Positions 23,916-32,558 are shown, counted from the stretch's first letter. The stretch: DNA of 64,000 nt from DAOUVR01 sp034430535 (GCA_964443325.1 CAYUCL010000001.1:62001-126000); one strand, 5' to 3'. Numbers and translations: made by a program. Notes: a model not told the origin generated them from the sequence alone.

Positions 23916-25178
23916 TTGGTAGAAGAGGAGCCTACCAGAGACGAAGCCCCCGGCCTGTTGCGAGGCATTAGGCGGGGGCAGCCCTTTCGAGCCCTGCACA
24001 ATCGCGATTACAGTCTGTTGTGGACCGGGCAGTTCGGCCATTCAGCAGCCCTGTGGATGGAAGCGATAGCCCGAAGCTGGCTGATATGGCAGTTGACCGG
24101 TTCGGCCACTCTTCTGGCGACGGTCAGTCTCCTGAGAGCCATGCCAATGCTCTTCTTCGGCCTTCTCGGCGGGGTCCTCGCCGACCGCTTCGATAAGCGC
24201 AAGATCCTCATCGTCTGCCAGACCACTACCCTGATCAACTATCTGATTATCGCAACGCTCATAGCTACGGGGGTTGTACAGGTGTGGCACGTCCTCCTCT
24301 CTGCTTTCGTCATGGGCTGCTCCATGTCCTTCAACCAGCCGGCGCGGACCGCCCTTGTCCCCAGCCTGGTGAGAGAGGACGAATTGCACAGTGCTGTTGC
24401 CTTGAACTCCGCTGCCATGAACGTGACTCGCGTTGTCGGTCCTGGAATGGCTGGCCTGCTCATAGCTCCACTTGGTATCAGCGGGGTGTACTACATCTCG
24501 GCTGGTGTCTACGTGTTGACGCTCGCCACTACCATCATGATGAGGGTACCTCCCGTCATCGTCAGGGCGGAAAGAACGTCACTGCACGCTGACATGCGCG
24601 AGACCTTTCGCTACGTCTACAGGACGAAGACTATCCTTGCTCTGGTGCTTCTGGCTCTCGTTCCAATGGTCTTCGGTATGCCCTACATGATTGTCATGCC
24701 GGTTATGGCTGACCAGGTCCTTCACGTGGGCGCCTCGGGTTACGGCTGGCTCCTGTCGGTAGCAGGCGTAGGCGCTCTCGTAGTCGTCTTGCTCATTGCC
24801 GCACTGACGAGGGTTGTCCGCAAGGGTCTGCTCATACTCATCGGTATCTTCGGCTTCGGTGCTCTTCTCATGGCGTTTTCCCAATCAACGTGGTTCCCTC
24901 TTTCCCTGGTCATCATAGCGTTCATCGGTCTTACCAGCACCGCCTCGAGGGTATTCATCAACACCAGCATGCTGGAGATTGCCCCTCCAGAGATGCGTGG
25001 CCGGGTCATGTCAGTCTATACGCTTGACCGCGGGCTCGTACCTCTGGGGACAATGGTCATAGGACCGCTGGCTGACGCCTTTGGCGCGCCACTGGCGTTG
25101 CTTGCCATGGGTGGCGTGTGCATGGTGCTCCCTCTCGTCATGGGGCTGAGGTTCCCCTTCGTGCGGCGGATGCCTTGA
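23916..25178 (+). CDS. MFS transporter, MFS_3/EntS-like exporter
   Basis: 420 residues with about twelve membrane segments. The N-terminal FRALHNRDYSLLWTGQFGHS and the loop GGVLADRFDKRKIL after TM3 are typical of the MFS_3 (enterobactin exporter-like) group; FNQPARTALVPSLV and EIAPPEMRGRVMSVYTL are conserved loops. The inner-membrane location is clear; the cargo is unknown. The annotated start is TTG at 23916 with AAGGA directly adjacent, so the true start may be a few codons further in (TTG near 23961). The gene lies between two copies of a ~58-bp direct repeat, so it looks inserted or left behind after rearrangement of the oxidoreductase array. Confidence 0.85.
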   Translation: MVEEEPTRDEAPGLLRGIRRGQPFRALHNRDYSLLWTGQFGHSAALWMEAIARSWLIWQLTGSATLLATVSLLRAMPMLFFGLLGGVLADRFDKRKILIVCQTTTLINYLIIATLIATGVVQVWHVLLSAFVMGCSMSFNQPARTALVPSLVREDELHSAVALNSAAMNVTRVVGPGMAGLLIAPLGISGVYYISAGVYVLTLATTIMMRVPPVIVRAERTSLHADMRETFRYVYRTKTILALVLLALVPMVFGMPYMIVMPVMADQVLHVGASGYGWLLSVAGVGALVVVLLIAALTRVVRKGLLILIGIFGFGALLMAFSQSTWFPLSLVIIAFIGLTSTASRVFINTSMLEIAPPEMRGRVMSVYTLDRGLVPLGTMVIGPLADAFGAPLALLAMGGVCMVLPLVMGLRFPFVRRMP

Positions 25179-25182
25179 GCCA

Positions 25183-25244
25183 ATGGAGCACTGCATCAAG
25201 GCGTACACGCAATAACCAGGTCACGTACTTCAAACCGCTGGGTT
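25183..25244 (+). repeat. Direct repeat, right copy (degenerate end of a third oxidoreductase-like gene)
   Basis: Begins 5 bases after the MFS stop codon and repeats the last ten codons, stop and flank of the oxidoreductase gene ending at 23786. There is no upstream coding sequence for it, so only the 3' end remains. Confidence 0.7.
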
Positions 25245-25431
25245 GGGCCTGACCAAGCAGTTGGCCCCTTTTACTGCTTCAGCTTTTAGTTTAGTGGCCG
25301 CTCCGTCAGGCATATTATAATCGCCCACCCCTGTTGAGTGGCGTTCGCACAATACCCGCTTTAATTGAACTGTTGTTGTCTATATACCAGAAGACTTCTC
25401 AGGGGAGGTTTTACTCTCAATCATAAATGGC

Positions 25432-25611
25432 CTAAAAGTTATCAGGAATCTGTAGAACAGAGTGGCAGCATCCTGTACATTCAACTTCAGCAAGTTCACC
25501 GGTAGCGGGATAATGCCAGCAGTTCGAAAGGAATTTTATACGCTCTTCTTCTTGTGTGTTATCAATGGATATGAATATCTCGTATAAGTATTGTCGACGT
25601 TTTCTTCCCAT
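25432..25611 (-). CDS. Small hypothetical protein, possible zinc-binding
   Basis: A 59-residue frame starting at an ATG with GAGG 8 bases upstream; longer in-frame starts exist at 25653 and 25686. The C-terminus contains NCWHYPATG and CTGCCH, a Cys/His pattern compatible with one zinc site. It lies head-to-head with the membrane-protein gene at 25660, in AT-rich DNA that begins here. I recognise no family. It could be noncoding. The remaining part of 25179-25431 holds only the repeat copy. Confidence 0.35.
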   Translation of the reverse strand: MGRKRRQYLYEIFISIDNTQEEERIKFLSNCWHYPATGELAEVECTGCCHSVLQIPDNF

Positions 25612-25659
25612 GGCTTTATCCTCAGCTAGAAACGGTAACAATTTCAGTAACATGTTATA

Positions 25660-26415
25660 ATGACGAATATGAAGCGTTTTTCCCAATGGTTACAAAAAAA
25701 TATAAAGTATATCACGCTCTTTTTGGTGTTTTTGGTTCTAATTTCTATCTTCATTCTTATTTACATTATAGCTAATCCAACAAAATATGAGGGATATACG
25801 AATTTCAGAGAATCGACGCTAGTTATCGCCACAGCAGCAACTGTTTTCGGTACGTTGTTATTGGCTTTTGCTACTTTCAACCTTGCCGATAGGAGTAAAG
25901 AACAAGAGGAACTACGCCTGCAAGAGGAGAGAGAGAGAGAAAATCGCGATAGAAAAGAAAGATGGCTTAACGAAATAATTGAATGGGTGATTAGCGTTTC
26001 TTCCCTTGATTCTGACATCAATAGATTAACCGATTCGGTAAGGTTAACTATCTATCCAGTTAAGAATGTGTCAATGGGAAAGTTACATAACCAGACTTTA
26101 GTTCTAAGAGACCGTGGTTTATATATAGAAAAGATTGCCATATTCACCAAAGATAAAACTCGTCAATCAATTAACAACCTCCGAGATGAATTAACTAGAA
26201 TTGAAAGCCTTTTTGATGCCTTCTATATGTTATCTGAACTTGGAGAACCTCCGATTGATTCGATAACAACAGAGGATGCTCTTTTGGAAAAACGTGATGA
26301 TAACAAGGATACAATAGAAGGACACCGTAAAAAATTGTCATCCTTATGCGATGTCATTATTGAAGAAGTGGCAAAGGAAAAAGTTGACCTTATCAACAAA
26401 GAAGAATTGGCTTGA
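25660..26415 (+). CDS. Hypothetical membrane protein with cytoplasmic coiled coil
   Basis: 251 residues. Two hydrophobic segments (about residues 19-39 and 52-73) anchor it in the inner membrane. They are followed by a highly charged heptad-rich coiled coil (residues 78-102, KEQEELRLQEERERENRDR) and a helical C-terminal domain. The ATG at 25660 lacks a strong ribosome site. It is AT-rich compared with the catabolic cluster to the left and is the first gene of the accessory island. No named family recognised. Two-TM plus coiled-coil layouts occur in effector proteins of several defence systems, but nothing in the sequence shows that role here. Confidence 0.6.
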   Translation: MTNMKRFSQWLQKNIKYITLFLVFLVLISIFILIYIIANPTKYEGYTNFRESTLVIATAATVFGTLLLAFATFNLADRSKEQEELRLQEERERENRDRKERWLNEIIEWVISVSSLDSDINRLTDSVRLTIYPVKNVSMGKLHNQTLVLRDRGLYIEKIAIFTKDKTRQSINNLRDELTRIESLFDAFYMLSELGEPPIDSITTEDALLEKRDDNKDTIEGHRKKLSSLCDVIIEEVAKEKVDLINKEELA

Positions 26416-26437
26416 TTAATATAAGACAAATAAAAAA

Positions 26438-26484
26438 TGGCAGCGGTAGGATTCGAACCTACGACCAAGGGCGCAATTCCCCCT
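26438..26484 (-). other. tRNA 3'-half remnant (possible attachment site)
   Basis: On the minus strand the sequence carries a perfect T-arm (GTAGG-TTCGAAT-CCTAC), the acceptor 3' strand CGCTGCC and terminal A, preceded by GCGCCCTTGGTC, which fits the 3' side of an anticodon arm. No D-arm or 5' acceptor exists upstream, so it is not a functional tRNA. Such 3' halves are left at one end of elements that integrate into tRNA genes. No integrase gene is visible nearby. Confidence 0.65.
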
Positions 26485-26541
26485 TGATTTACCTTGATGG
26501 AAATCAATTACGATTAGATTCTACTAATAAGGCCTTGGCTG

Positions 26542-27165
26542 CTAGAGCCAGTTGTATTTCGAATCAAGTTGAATTTGAATATCGCTGGGAACACATAGGA
26601 TATTCAGTGCTTGCGACTTCCTCTTGTGATTACTGAGATATTCACGTAGCTGTTGGTAGTAATCCTTCATATACTTAGATTTGAAGTCCAACTGAACGAA
26701 GTTTAAGAAATACGCATTCTCTATATTGTTCGGCGTATCAGTTAGCTTCTGAATATCCCAATCTGCTCGTTCTGCCATGCTTTCCAGACGTAACCTGGAC
26801 AGCCATAATTTGATCTCGATCGCTATATCAATTTTAACTAATTCTAGGTATTTCTGCCATGGAGCATTGGCTTTCATATTCTGCACTTCAGGCTTGAAGT
26901 AAGACTTGGCATCCAGTAGTACTAAATCATAATGTCCTCTAGCCGGTTTCTTGCCGGGAAACACCTTAAGTGTCGGAAATTCAGCACGTATTAACTGTGT
27001 TGGATAAGCTTCGTTACCTACTTGTTTATGCTTTATATAATAAAAGAGACTCCAATGTATATCTCGTTCGTTCCAGAAACGCTCCGGATTATTCTGAAAA
27101 TCAGATACTACACGAGATATTGCTTTTTCTAGTGCTGAACGTAGTGAACTAGAAGACACTAGCAA
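26542..27165 (-). CDS. Hypothetical protein with PD-(D/E)XK nuclease-like motif
   Basis: 207 residues. The order E33 (NERDIHW), D80 (GHYDLVLLD) and E117-I-K119 (IDIAIEIKLW) matches the PD-(D/E)XK nuclease core: an N-terminal helix acid, a beta-hairpin aspartate and the ExK strand. The C-terminal half is helical. No DNA-recognition domain is evident. It lies on the opposite strand to the SRA-like/HNH gene and next to the tRNA remnant, in an AT-rich stretch, and a nuclease role in restriction or defence fits. The family identity is unconfirmed. Confidence 0.55.
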   Translation of the reverse strand: MLVSSSSLRSALEKAISRVVSDFQNNPERFWNERDIHWSLFYYIKHKQVGNEAYPTQLIRAEFPTLKVFPGKKPARGHYDLVLLDAKSYFKPEVQNMKANAPWQKYLELVKIDIAIEIKLWLSRLRLESMAERADWDIQKLTDTPNNIENAYFLNFVQLDFKSKYMKDYYQQLREYLSNHKRKSQALNILCVPSDIQIQLDSKYNWL

Positions 27166-27591
27166 ATCTCCCTTATTTCTATTGCTATCTCTCTATATCC
27201 CCCATAAGCTTAATATGGTTGGATTCTATTACCCGCAGTAGTTGGTGTCAATGAGGTTGCTCTTTTAATTCTAAAGCGCAAATTAGCCAAAGGCTTGACA
27301 ATCACTTGTTTTACCATGCGGAAACCAATATAGAGATTTTATCTCTTCAATAACAATGATTTTTACTAGCTATTTCCCTCCCACCATGGTCTTACCTTCA
27401 TCATTAATTCTGTTGTCAGATTTCACGGTAATAACAGTTGTATTATGACTTAGATTTGATGTCTGACTCATACCCACAGGCGATATGGTATATAAATAAC
27501 GCAGCGGGTTCATTTGAATAGGGGGCTACTCGTTGTTTATACAGCTAACCAATGTTATGATTTAGCATACCCTTAATAAAATGGAAAAATC
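27166..27591. other. Intergenic region between divergent island genes
   Basis: 426 AT-rich bases. It must contain the promoters of the leftward nuclease-like gene and the rightward SRA-like/HNH gene; no clear -35/-10 pair was found. A 33-codon frame on the minus strand (27370-27471, MSQTSNLSHNTTVITVKSDN and on) reads like protein but has no ribosome site, so it is not called. Confidence 0.4.
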
Positions 27592-28290
27592 ATGAATCCC
27601 GGAGATGTTATATCATATCTGGAGATGTGCAGCGAAGAAGGAGTCAATCTCCAACGTGGTATGAATTACCATTTACGTAGAGATTATAGTGTTATTCTAA
27701 TGAGCCTACGGCCAAATGCTCCATATTCGGATAGAATAGAAAATGATGGCCGTTTTTTAATATATGAGGGTCATGATGTCCCAAAGACAACCGATAATCC
27801 AATTCCTAAGGTTGTTAATCAACCAATGTATAATCCTGGCGGGACACTGACTCAGAATGGTCTATTTTACGAGGCAGCACAAAAATTAAAACGCACGAAA
27901 CAGGGCCAAGAATTGGTTAGAGTGTATGAGAAACTTCATGCAGGTATATGGGTATATAATGGCTTTTTTAGATTAGTTGATGCCTGGCAAGAGGAAAGCA
28001 ACACCAGGAAAGTATTTAAGTTTAAACTGGAATTGGCGGAGGATACACTACCCGGTCATAAACATGCTAAACGCGAAGTATCACTTGTACATGACAGGTT
28101 AATACCACCGCAAGTTAAATTAGTAGTATGGAAACGTGATAGGGGTAGGTGTGTTATGTGTGGCAGTACTGATAACCTACATTTTGACCATATCATACCT
28201 TATTCAAAAGGTGGGTCTTCGTTAGTAGCCGAGAATATTCAGTTACTATGTGCTAGACACAATCTAGCTAAGAGAGATAAGATAGAATAG
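27592..28290 (+). CDS. SRA/YDG-like plus HNH endonuclease (type IV restriction-like)
   Basis: 232 residues. Residues about 20-155 resemble the SRA/YDG base-flipping domain (SLRPNAPYSDRIEN, FLIYEGHDVP, TQNGLFYEAA, VYEKLHAGIWVYNGFFRLVDAW). Residues about 170-230 are a complete HNH nuclease: CVMCGSTDNLHFDHIIPYSKGG, then ENIQLLCARHN with zinc cysteines. SRA-HNH fusions of the McrA/TagI type cut DNA carrying modified cytosine, so this is probably a modification-dependent restriction enzyme. It stands alone after an AT-rich gap and 58 bases before a HEPN gene. The architecture is clear; specificity is inferred. Confidence 0.82.
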   Translation: MNPGDVISYLEMCSEEGVNLQRGMNYHLRRDYSVILMSLRPNAPYSDRIENDGRFLIYEGHDVPKTTDNPIPKVVNQPMYNPGGTLTQNGLFYEAAQKLKRTKQGQELVRVYEKLHAGIWVYNGFFRLVDAWQEESNTRKVFKFKLELAEDTLPGHKHAKREVSLVHDRLIPPQVKLVVWKRDRGRCVMCGSTDNLHFDHIIPYSKGGSSLVAENIQLLCARHNLAKRDKIE

Positions 28291-28348
28291 TAATGTGTAA
28301 ATACACCAGGCCTGCTATTTAAATACAATAATCTACCAATTAATAGCT

Positions 28349-28756
28349 ATGATATTAATAGAGCATCTGAGAAAGACTGCACGAGCACACTTACAAGATT
28401 CCGAAATATTGTTTCAGAATAAAAGATATAACGGGTCTATTTATCTTTGTGGTTATGCAGTTGAAATAGCTTTAAAATTGAGAATGTGCAAAACACTTCG
28501 ATGGACTGGATTTCCTGAGAATAATAAGGAATTCACGAAGTTCTCTAGTTTTAGAACTCATGACCTAGATGTACTACTTCAGTTATCAGGTAAAGAAAAA
28601 GACATAAAAAGCAGCCACTTAGCGGATTGGTCAGTTATTGCAAAATGGGACCCAGCAGTGAGGTACAAGTCAGCCGGTGGTGCTAAAAAAACTGATGCTC
28701 AACAAATGATTTCGTCTTCAAAGACTATAATACGTGTTCTAGGGATAAAGGTGTAA
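28349..28756 (+). CDS. HEPN domain protein
   Basis: 135 residues. The helical pattern fits the HEPN family (PF05168 type): ARAHLQDSEILFQNKRYNGS, then YLCGYAVEIALKLRM, the FRTHDLDVLLQLSG element and a terminal helix after WDPAVRY. HEPN proteins of this group often pair with minimal nucleotidyltransferases, but the partner here is a 368-aa protein starting 2 bases after the stop. The classical Rx4-6H ribonuclease motif is not obvious, so catalytic activity is doubtful. It may be the regulatory or binding partner of the next gene. Confidence 0.75.
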   Translation: MILIEHLRKTARAHLQDSEILFQNKRYNGSIYLCGYAVEIALKLRMCKTLRWTGFPENNKEFTKFSSFRTHDLDVLLQLSGKEKDIKSSHLADWSVIAKWDPAVRYKSAGGAKKTDAQQMISSSKTIIRVLGIKV

Positions 28757-28757
28757 G

Positions 28758-29864
28758 GTGAAAAATCTATTTGATAAATTCAGAGTAGTCGAAAGAACCA
28801 TTTCTAATGAAAGAGACAACTTTACTCTTTTTGGTTTATTCTTAAGAGAAGATGCGCAGGATAAATGGGATTTGATTGTCAGTGCCAGCTGGCTTACAGG
28901 GGATTACTTTAAAAACTTAGAATATATTACAGAAAAACTGAAATCACAAATAGAGCCTAATGAAATGACTGGGATATCTAGGATTATTCTCCTTAGTCCT
29001 AGTGATAAATTTGTGCGGAATATAAATAGCGCTATAAATATCGAACATGGAAAAGTAGAACTTGAGGATTGTCTTTTTAATGACGTTTTTATTAAGCAAG
29101 CAATACTGATAACTTCCAAGAAAATGCAAACAAAATTGGTTTGGGACGACCAGTGGATTTCTAAACACAAGAATTTGGCTATGTCGGGTTTGAATAAGTT
29201 AGGTCAAGTGGGATTTATGGAAATACGCTTGGCTCTAATGGATTCTAGATTCAAAGCGACGCAAGCCGAGTTACTGCGACAGGCAGAGCCGGCACAAATT
29301 GAGACGTTTGGTTGGCCTATCGGCATAGTTATTGATAGAGAAGGAGATCGACCAAAACCAACTAATGATGGTATTGTAACCGAGATTCTTATACAAGATA
29401 CCGAGGAACTAAACAGCTATGACTATTGGACTCTTCGAAAAGATGGCGCATTCTATTTATTAAAGAGTCTATTCGAAGATGAACGGCGACCAGGATATAT
29501 CTTCTTTAATACAAGGATTGTTCGGATAACTGAAACTTTGCTTTATGCTGCTCGTCTATATTCCGGTTTACACGTCCCTCGTAATCAAAGCTTTATGATT
29601 GGTATACGGCATGGAGGATTGAAAGGACGTATTCTTTCTGTCTCAAGCCTGACCCGCAGGTTTCCTCCATCAGAGACAAACATCTCTAATGTAGATGAGC
29701 AATACAATGAAGTGGAGACTACTATAGACGAGATTGAATCCACTTTGGTAGACGTAGTAGAAAAGTTCACTCAACCACTATTCGTAGTATTTAGTTTCTT
29801 TGAGCTTAGCAGAGCGATACTTGAAGAAATAGTCAATAAATATGTCACAGGAGAAGTTACTTAA
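28758..29864 (+). CDS. Hypothetical 368-aa protein coupled to the HEPN gene
   Basis: Starts at GTG 28758, 2 bases after the HEPN stop, with AAGG inside the end of that gene, so translation is coupled. The N-terminal ~150 residues alternate strands and helices (LFDKFRVVERT, WDLIVSASWL, MTGISRIILLSPSDKFV). The middle has AEPAQIETFGWPIGIV and an aromatic strand segment (YDYWTLRKDGAFYLLKSLFED). A late segment (PRNQSFMIGIRHGGLKGRIL) precedes a helical C-terminus. I recognise no family and no catalytic motif. It is AT-rich like its neighbours. Confidence 0.7.
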   Translation: MKNLFDKFRVVERTISNERDNFTLFGLFLREDAQDKWDLIVSASWLTGDYFKNLEYITEKLKSQIEPNEMTGISRIILLSPSDKFVRNINSAINIEHGKVELEDCLFNDVFIKQAILITSKKMQTKLVWDDQWISKHKNLAMSGLNKLGQVGFMEIRLALMDSRFKATQAELLRQAEPAQIETFGWPIGIVIDREGDRPKPTNDGIVTEILIQDTEELNSYDYWTLRKDGAFYLLKSLFEDERRPGYIFFNTRIVRITETLLYAARLYSGLHVPRNQSFMIGIRHGGLKGRILSVSSLTRRFPPSETNISNVDEQYNEVETTIDEIESTLVDVVEKFTQPLFVVFSFFELSRAILEEIVNKYVTGEVT

Positions 29865-30339
29865 CCGGACATGAGGTATTTAAATGACTAAATCTACTTT
29901 GCCTTAATGTATTATCTACTGGACTATACCTCTTATATGCCTCCACCGCATCATAATAATGAACAGCTTGACAATACCGATTTATCATTATTAACGTTGT
30001 ATGCCCCCATAGTCTCTGTAATATAAGGCTATAACCACCATTCTGTTTACCTCTTTTTGTAGTGAGCTAAAGTACTACACCCCTATCTGGACTGCCAAGC
30101 AGAATGGAAATGATTGGGTTATATTGTTAACATTCCATTTTAATACTGCGACAGGGGATCCAGCCCTGAGCCGTGCAGGCTTGACGTCACGGTGCCCCGC
30201 GAATACAATCAGTAGCTAGGGCAATGAATGACCAGAGTTGCCCTATTGTGCGTGAAAGTGGTAAACGACGACTATAGAATGCATAGAAGTTGCGATTGCC
30301 ATTAAAATTGGCTCAGAATAGGGTCTATTTAGAGTAGAT
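29865..30339. other. AT-rich gap at the right end of the accessory island
   Basis: 475 bases without supported genes. The AT-rich composition of the island ends at about 30150, where GC rises. A few short inverted repeats (for example TAGTgagctaaagtACTA near 30060) are present but no tRNA fragment or att-like repeat matching 26438-26484 was seen. Confidence 0.45.
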
Positions 30340-30573
30340 ATGAGTCCACCGCAGGAAAACATACCGCTTGTTGACCTCATCAAGCTCACCGGAAAGGTAG
30401 CTATCGTTACCGGTGGCGCTATGGGTATTGGCTTCGCCATTTCCTACCGACTTGCTGAGGCAGGCGCCACCATCGCTATTGCTGATACCAACGAGGAGAG
30501 GGCTCAGCAGGCCAGCCAGGAACTCAAGCATTACGGATACCGCAATCACCTCACATGCTTCGTGTGTTCCTAG
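30340..30573 (+). pseudogene. N-terminal fragment of a short-chain dehydrogenase/reductase
   Basis: The frame encodes the first Rossmann units of an SDR: LTGKVAIVTGGAMGIG (TGxxxGxG cofactor motif), FAISYRLAEAGATIAIADT and a following helix. It then runs out of homology at about residue 68 and stops at 77; SDR enzymes are about 250 residues with a later YxxxK. The rest is absent, and the leftward HEAT-repeat gene ends 37 bases further on. It is a truncated gene at the island's right edge. Confidence 0.8.
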
Positions 30574-30609
30574 TCTGTCCGAACCAGATCACTTTACTCG
30601 TTCAGGTGA

Positions 30610-31677
30610 TTAGTTGCCCCTGACTACCTGTAGAGCGGCAGTGGCAGCGTTGCGGACGTAAGCATCTTCGTCCTCCAGCAGTTTGACGAGCCTGGGGACG
30701 GCGTCCTTCACTATATCCGCATTGCTTCGGCCGATCTGGTTAATTGCCGCAGCAGCAGCGCCACGAAAATAAGGGTCGTCACTCTGGAGCAACTCAATTA
30801 ACTTGGGCACGGCCCCTGCAACGGCGGAAGCATTGCTTTCACCGATGAATCCCAAAGTATTGATAGCATGTGCACACACGGTGTAATCTTGGTCGCTCAG
30901 CAGTGTTGTCAGCTTGGGTATCGCACTCTCCACGGCTACAGGGTCAGCTTCGGCGATCACACCAAGAGCCGATATAGTATGACCACGGACGCCGCCATCA
31001 GGGTCATCCAGTAGTGCCACCAGCCTGGGAACAGCTTGTTTCACCATGTCAAGCCGATTCCGGCCAATAGCCGCCATAGCTGCGGTGACGTTGCGGCGGA
31101 CATTGGCGTCTTCGTCATCGGCTAAGGCGATCAATTTGGGCATGGCATCCTCTACAGGTTCGACATCATGTTCCGCAATCACTCCGAGGTTAGCGGCTGC
31201 TGCGCCGCGCACCAGAGCGAACTGGTCATCGAGAAGAGCCTTTAGCTTGGGTACAGCCTGTTTCACTGCCTCAGGATCACTTCTGCCAATCACCCATAGA
31301 GCAGCGCTGACCGCACCGCGGGTGACATCAACAGCATCGTCAAGAAGTGCGATCAGACTGGGGACGGCACCTTTCACGGCGTTGGCGTCATTCTCTGCCA
31401 CCAGCCATATAACCCAGGCTGCGTTTCGGCGCACGTTTTCATCTATATCGTCAAGCAGCGCAATCAACCGTGGAGCAGCCTGTTTTACTGCACCAGCATC
31501 AGTTTCGGCAATTGCACCCAGAGCCGCTGTGGCTCCGCCACGCATGAACGCATCTTCTTCACTGAGGAGAATCATAAGCTCCTCGACTACAGGTCTGCCA
31601 TTATGATACTGCTCCACAAGCGCAGCGTAGTTGCTCTGCAGAAGTAGAGTCTCCGTTCGTTGTCCAAATTGCTCCAT
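30610..31677 (-). CDS. HEAT-repeat (PBS lyase-type) protein
   Basis: 355 residues made of about eight or nine tandem HEAT-like repeats of roughly 39 residues (consensus around AVPKLIALLDDEDxxVRxxAAxALGxIAE), giving an alpha-solenoid for protein binding. No catalytic domain or signal peptide; cytoplasmic. GGAGGAGG lies just before the ATG at 31677. The repeats are close enough to each other to make the DNA itself internally repetitive. The partner is unknown. It is a single gene between the SDR fragment and a gene-free stretch. Confidence 0.85.
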   Translation of the reverse strand: MEQFGQRTETLLLQSNYAALVEQYHNGRPVVEELMILLSEEDAFMRGGATAALGAIAETDAGAVKQAAPRLIALLDDIDENVRRNAAWVIWLVAENDANAVKGAVPSLIALLDDAVDVTRGAVSAALWVIGRSDPEAVKQAVPKLKALLDDQFALVRGAAAANLGVIAEHDVEPVEDAMPKLIALADDEDANVRRNVTAAMAAIGRNRLDMVKQAVPRLVALLDDPDGGVRGHTISALGVIAEADPVAVESAIPKLTTLLSDQDYTVCAHAINTLGFIGESNASAVAGAVPKLIELLQSDDPYFRGAAAAAINQIGRSNADIVKDAVPRLVKLLEDEDAYVRNAATAALQVVRGN

Positions 31678-32238
31678 CTGTCCTCCTCCTTGCCTATGTC
31701 CAGCCTCTCTTTGTGCTCACGCTTTTACATTCGCAGCCTTCGCTCAAAGGAGCATAATGCACAAGGATAAGGCCCGGCCTCGATGACCACACCACATTTG
31801 ATGGAAGATCCTCGGTAAATGAGCGTGCAAAGCTTCGAGTAGAGGCATTTATATCACAACCCACCCTGGGTGTCAACTGTCCGGCCGATGGCTGTACGTG
31901 TGGCAGGAAAACGTCGCCTGATGGACTTCCCAGTGCTTGAATCAAAGCTAGTAAGCTCCGCAAGAGGATTTCATTCGAACCCCACGCAATCGTAAAAATG
32001 CGGTATATCGGGAATGCTGGATTGGGTACATGCCAGCATCCGTACCTGTACAAACGTGATATGAGCAGAAGGGGCTTCAGCTTTGCTCAGCCTCGATTTT
32101 GGAGCAAAAGGCTTTTCTCAAGTCGTTTGTTAAGAGGATCGACGTTTCAAATTCAGAGGTCAAAATCGACTATATCTTGCTGATGCCACCGATTGAGGGT
32201 GATACCGATACCGATCCGGTTATTGCTATCATGCAAAA
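31678..32238. other. Intergenic region before tRNA-Gln
   Basis: 561 bases. Frames here (for example minus 31694-32053) lack ribosome sites and do not read like proteins. I see no repeat family or RNA gene until the tRNA. Confidence 0.45.
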
Positions 32239-32241
32239 TGG

Positions 32242-32312
32242 CTGGGGAACTAGGATTCGAACCTAGCCTTGCAGATCCAGAGTCTGCCGTCCTACCACTA
32301 GACGATTCCCCA
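32242..32312 (-). tRNA. tRNA-Gln (anticodon CTG)
   Basis: Complete cloverleaf on the minus strand: acceptor TGGGGAA/TTCCCCA, anticodon stem GCAGA/TCTGC around CTCTGGA (anticodon CTG), and T-arm CTAGG-TTCGAAT-CCTAG. The discriminator is G and a CCA is encoded (32241-32239). Confidence 0.95.
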
Positions 32313-32352
32313 GCGCCTTACCATTATACAAAAGAACGCCGTATCTGGCAAA
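32301..32352. repeat. Direct repeat copy A (tRNA-Gln 5' end and promoter)
   Basis: 52 bases starting GACGATTCCCCAG and including the promoter; about 85 % identical (8 mismatches counted by eye) to 33151-33202. The two copies bracket the flavodoxin gene. Confidence 0.8.
32323..32351 (-). promoter_or_regulatory. Promoter of tRNA-Gln
   Basis: On the minus strand TTGCCA (32346-32351) and a perfect TATAAT (32323-32328) are 17 bases apart, and the tRNA 5' end is 10 bases beyond the -10. A diverged copy of this segment with TTGCCA and TATGAT lies at 33151-33202. Confidence 0.8.
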
Positions 32353-32558
32353 CCAATTGGCAAGCTCCGTTCATCTATGGCTTGCATCACCCGGCTGGCC
32401 AGTCAGTACGCAAACAGGTGGTATTGCCCGGTATGTACTGACCCGCTACAGTGGCTTTACTTCCAACCCCCGTTCATGTCATACTTGTTTGACAATGCTC
32501 GCAGCAACGATGGTGAGGGGAGCGGGCTCGGGATTTGCTGCGCGAGAAGGAGGCACGA

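Noticed and set aside
26412..26636. 74-codon frame starting MINIRQIKNGSGRIRTYDQG
   Set aside because: It is the translation of the tRNA 3'-half remnant, a well-known false protein pattern.
31694..32053. 119-codon minus-strand frame
   Set aside because: No ribosome site or recognisable composition; overlaps non-coding sequence before tRNA-Gln.
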